Part shown: positions 6,511 through 6,863 of the stretch, piece after piece
Numbering within the stretch: the first letter of the stretch is position 1
How the letters are laid out: each line of letters opens with the position of its first letter
DNA from: Prevotellaceae bacterium
GTDB taxonomy: Bacteria; Bacteroidota; Bacteroidia; Bacteroidales; UBA932
Direction: 5' to 3'
DNA length: 6,863 nt
Assembly (NCBI GenBank): GCA_031259645.1
Contig: JAIRLC010000096.1
Span: 1-6,863, forward strand
Notes under the pieces: generated by a model
What the model saw: the letters and a program-made list of their open reading frames with translations, nothing else
What the model was told of the DNA's origin: nothing
The model's database searches: none
Program-made: the position numbers and the translations under genes

Positions 6511-6543
6511 TTTTCAGATGTAAAAATGAGGCTGGCGCAGGCT

Positions 6544-6583
6544 AATGTGCTAATGTGATTAATGTGATTAATGTGCCAATGTG
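6544..6583. repeat. AATGTG short tandem repeat
   Basis: Five copies of AATGTG start at 6544, 6552, 6561, 6570 and 6578, separated by 2-3 variable bases (CT, ATT, ATT, CC), so the period is 8-9. The array lies between the mutL stop codon and the end of the IS element. It shows no hairpin and no open frame. It may be slippage-grown intergenic DNA; function unknown. Confidence 0.75.
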
Positions 6584-6584
6584 A

Positions 6585-6863
6585 CTAGGACGTGTTAACA
6601 CTATTCGCGCAATCAATAATTAAGGCACACATAATAAAAGCAATATACATTATGTCCGTTTTTTCATAACGAGTAAATATTCTTCGAAATCTTTTGATTC
6701 GACCGAATAATCGCTCAATTTCATTGCGCCTTTTATACATCTCCCATAATCCCACGGCGCTTTTCGGTTTGACTTTGGCGGAATAACGGGCTCGAACCCT
6801 TTTTCCTTTACCAAGGCTCGCGTTTTATTATCTTCATATGCCCTGTCTGCAAGAAGTTTGATT
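6585..6863 (-). pseudogene. IS5-family transposase C-terminal part, frameshifted
   Basis: Reading from the window edge, one frame gives IKLLADRAYED (with the second catalytic Asp of the DDE site) and FEPVIPPKSNRKAPWDYGR, typical of IS5-family transposases. The continuation MYKRRNEIERLFGRIKRFRR lies in the -1 frame and carries the family's Y-x2-R-x3-E-x6-K signature with the catalytic Glu. It then runs to CANSVNTS and a TAG stop at 6585-6587. The frame changes near 6740-6748. Compared with the usual family sequence, a lost base or a 4-base deletion around there fits best. An AAAAG slip site about 20 bases earlier leaves programmed -1 frameshifting possible. The N-terminal part lies outside the window, so the rest of the gene cannot be judged. 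Confidence 0.85.
6585..6863 (-). mobile_element. Terminal segment of an IS5-family insertion sequence
   Basis: The IS occupies the right edge of the window with its transposase 3' end facing mutL. The element probably ends at GGACGTGTTAACAC (6588-6601), which also encodes the last transposase codons and contains the palindrome GTGTTAACAC. CTAG at 6585-6588 is a plausible target-site sequence for this family. The opposite inverted repeat and the second target copy lie outside the window, so the exact boundary and the target duplication are unproven. Confidence 0.65.

Noticed and set aside
6511..6543. Rho-independent terminator after mutL
   Set aside because: No GC-rich stem followed by a T-run can be folded by eye in this stretch.

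Overview
The window looks like a chromosomal segment of a Bacteroidota bacterium, probably of the order Bacteroidales. Three things point there. Several genes are preceded by the lineage's -7 promoter box (TAnnTTTG) instead of a sigma70-type -10. Start codons mostly lack a Shine-Dalgarno sequence. The carbohydrate genes are an exported pair of the kind common in gut and polysaccharide-degrading Bacteroidales. I cannot name genus or species from sequence alone.

Layout, left to right. (1) Positions 1-3053, minus strand: a two-gene operon for exported carbohydrate processing. The first gene is an AGE-family (cellobiose 2-epimerase-like) enzyme with a lipoprotein signal. After 30 bases comes a large secreted glycoside-hydrolase-like protein whose 3' end is outside the window. 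A well-formed promoter lies just upstream of the epimerase gene. (2) Positions about 3120-4620: an AT-richer accessory patch with two toxin-antitoxin-type modules placed tail to tail. On the plus strand is a zeta-toxin-like (COG4185-type) P-loop kinase, overlapped by a 50-residue gene that is probably its antitoxin. On the minus strand is a VapBC-like pair: a small DUF2281-like antitoxin, then a PIN-domain toxin one base later. (3) Positions 4693-6510, plus strand: mutL, the DNA mismatch repair ATPase, transcribed divergently from the VapBC-like pair. Its C-terminal endonuclease motif is degraded. (4) Positions 6511-6863: a short AATGTG tandem repeat, then the terminal part of an IS5-family insertion sequence on the minus strand, with a transposase frameshift.

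The two exported sugar enzymes probably act in sequence on the same glycan outside the cytoplasm. The toxin modules and the IS look like accessory DNA beside a housekeeping repair gene. The points most worth following are the reversed-order zeta-like toxin and small overlapping gene, with a promoter implying a leaderless toxin mRNA; an exported member of a normally cytoplasmic epimerase family; the loss of nuclease residues in MutL; and a 31-33 base near-identity between the VapB-like gene and the IS transposase that covers the transposase frameshift site.
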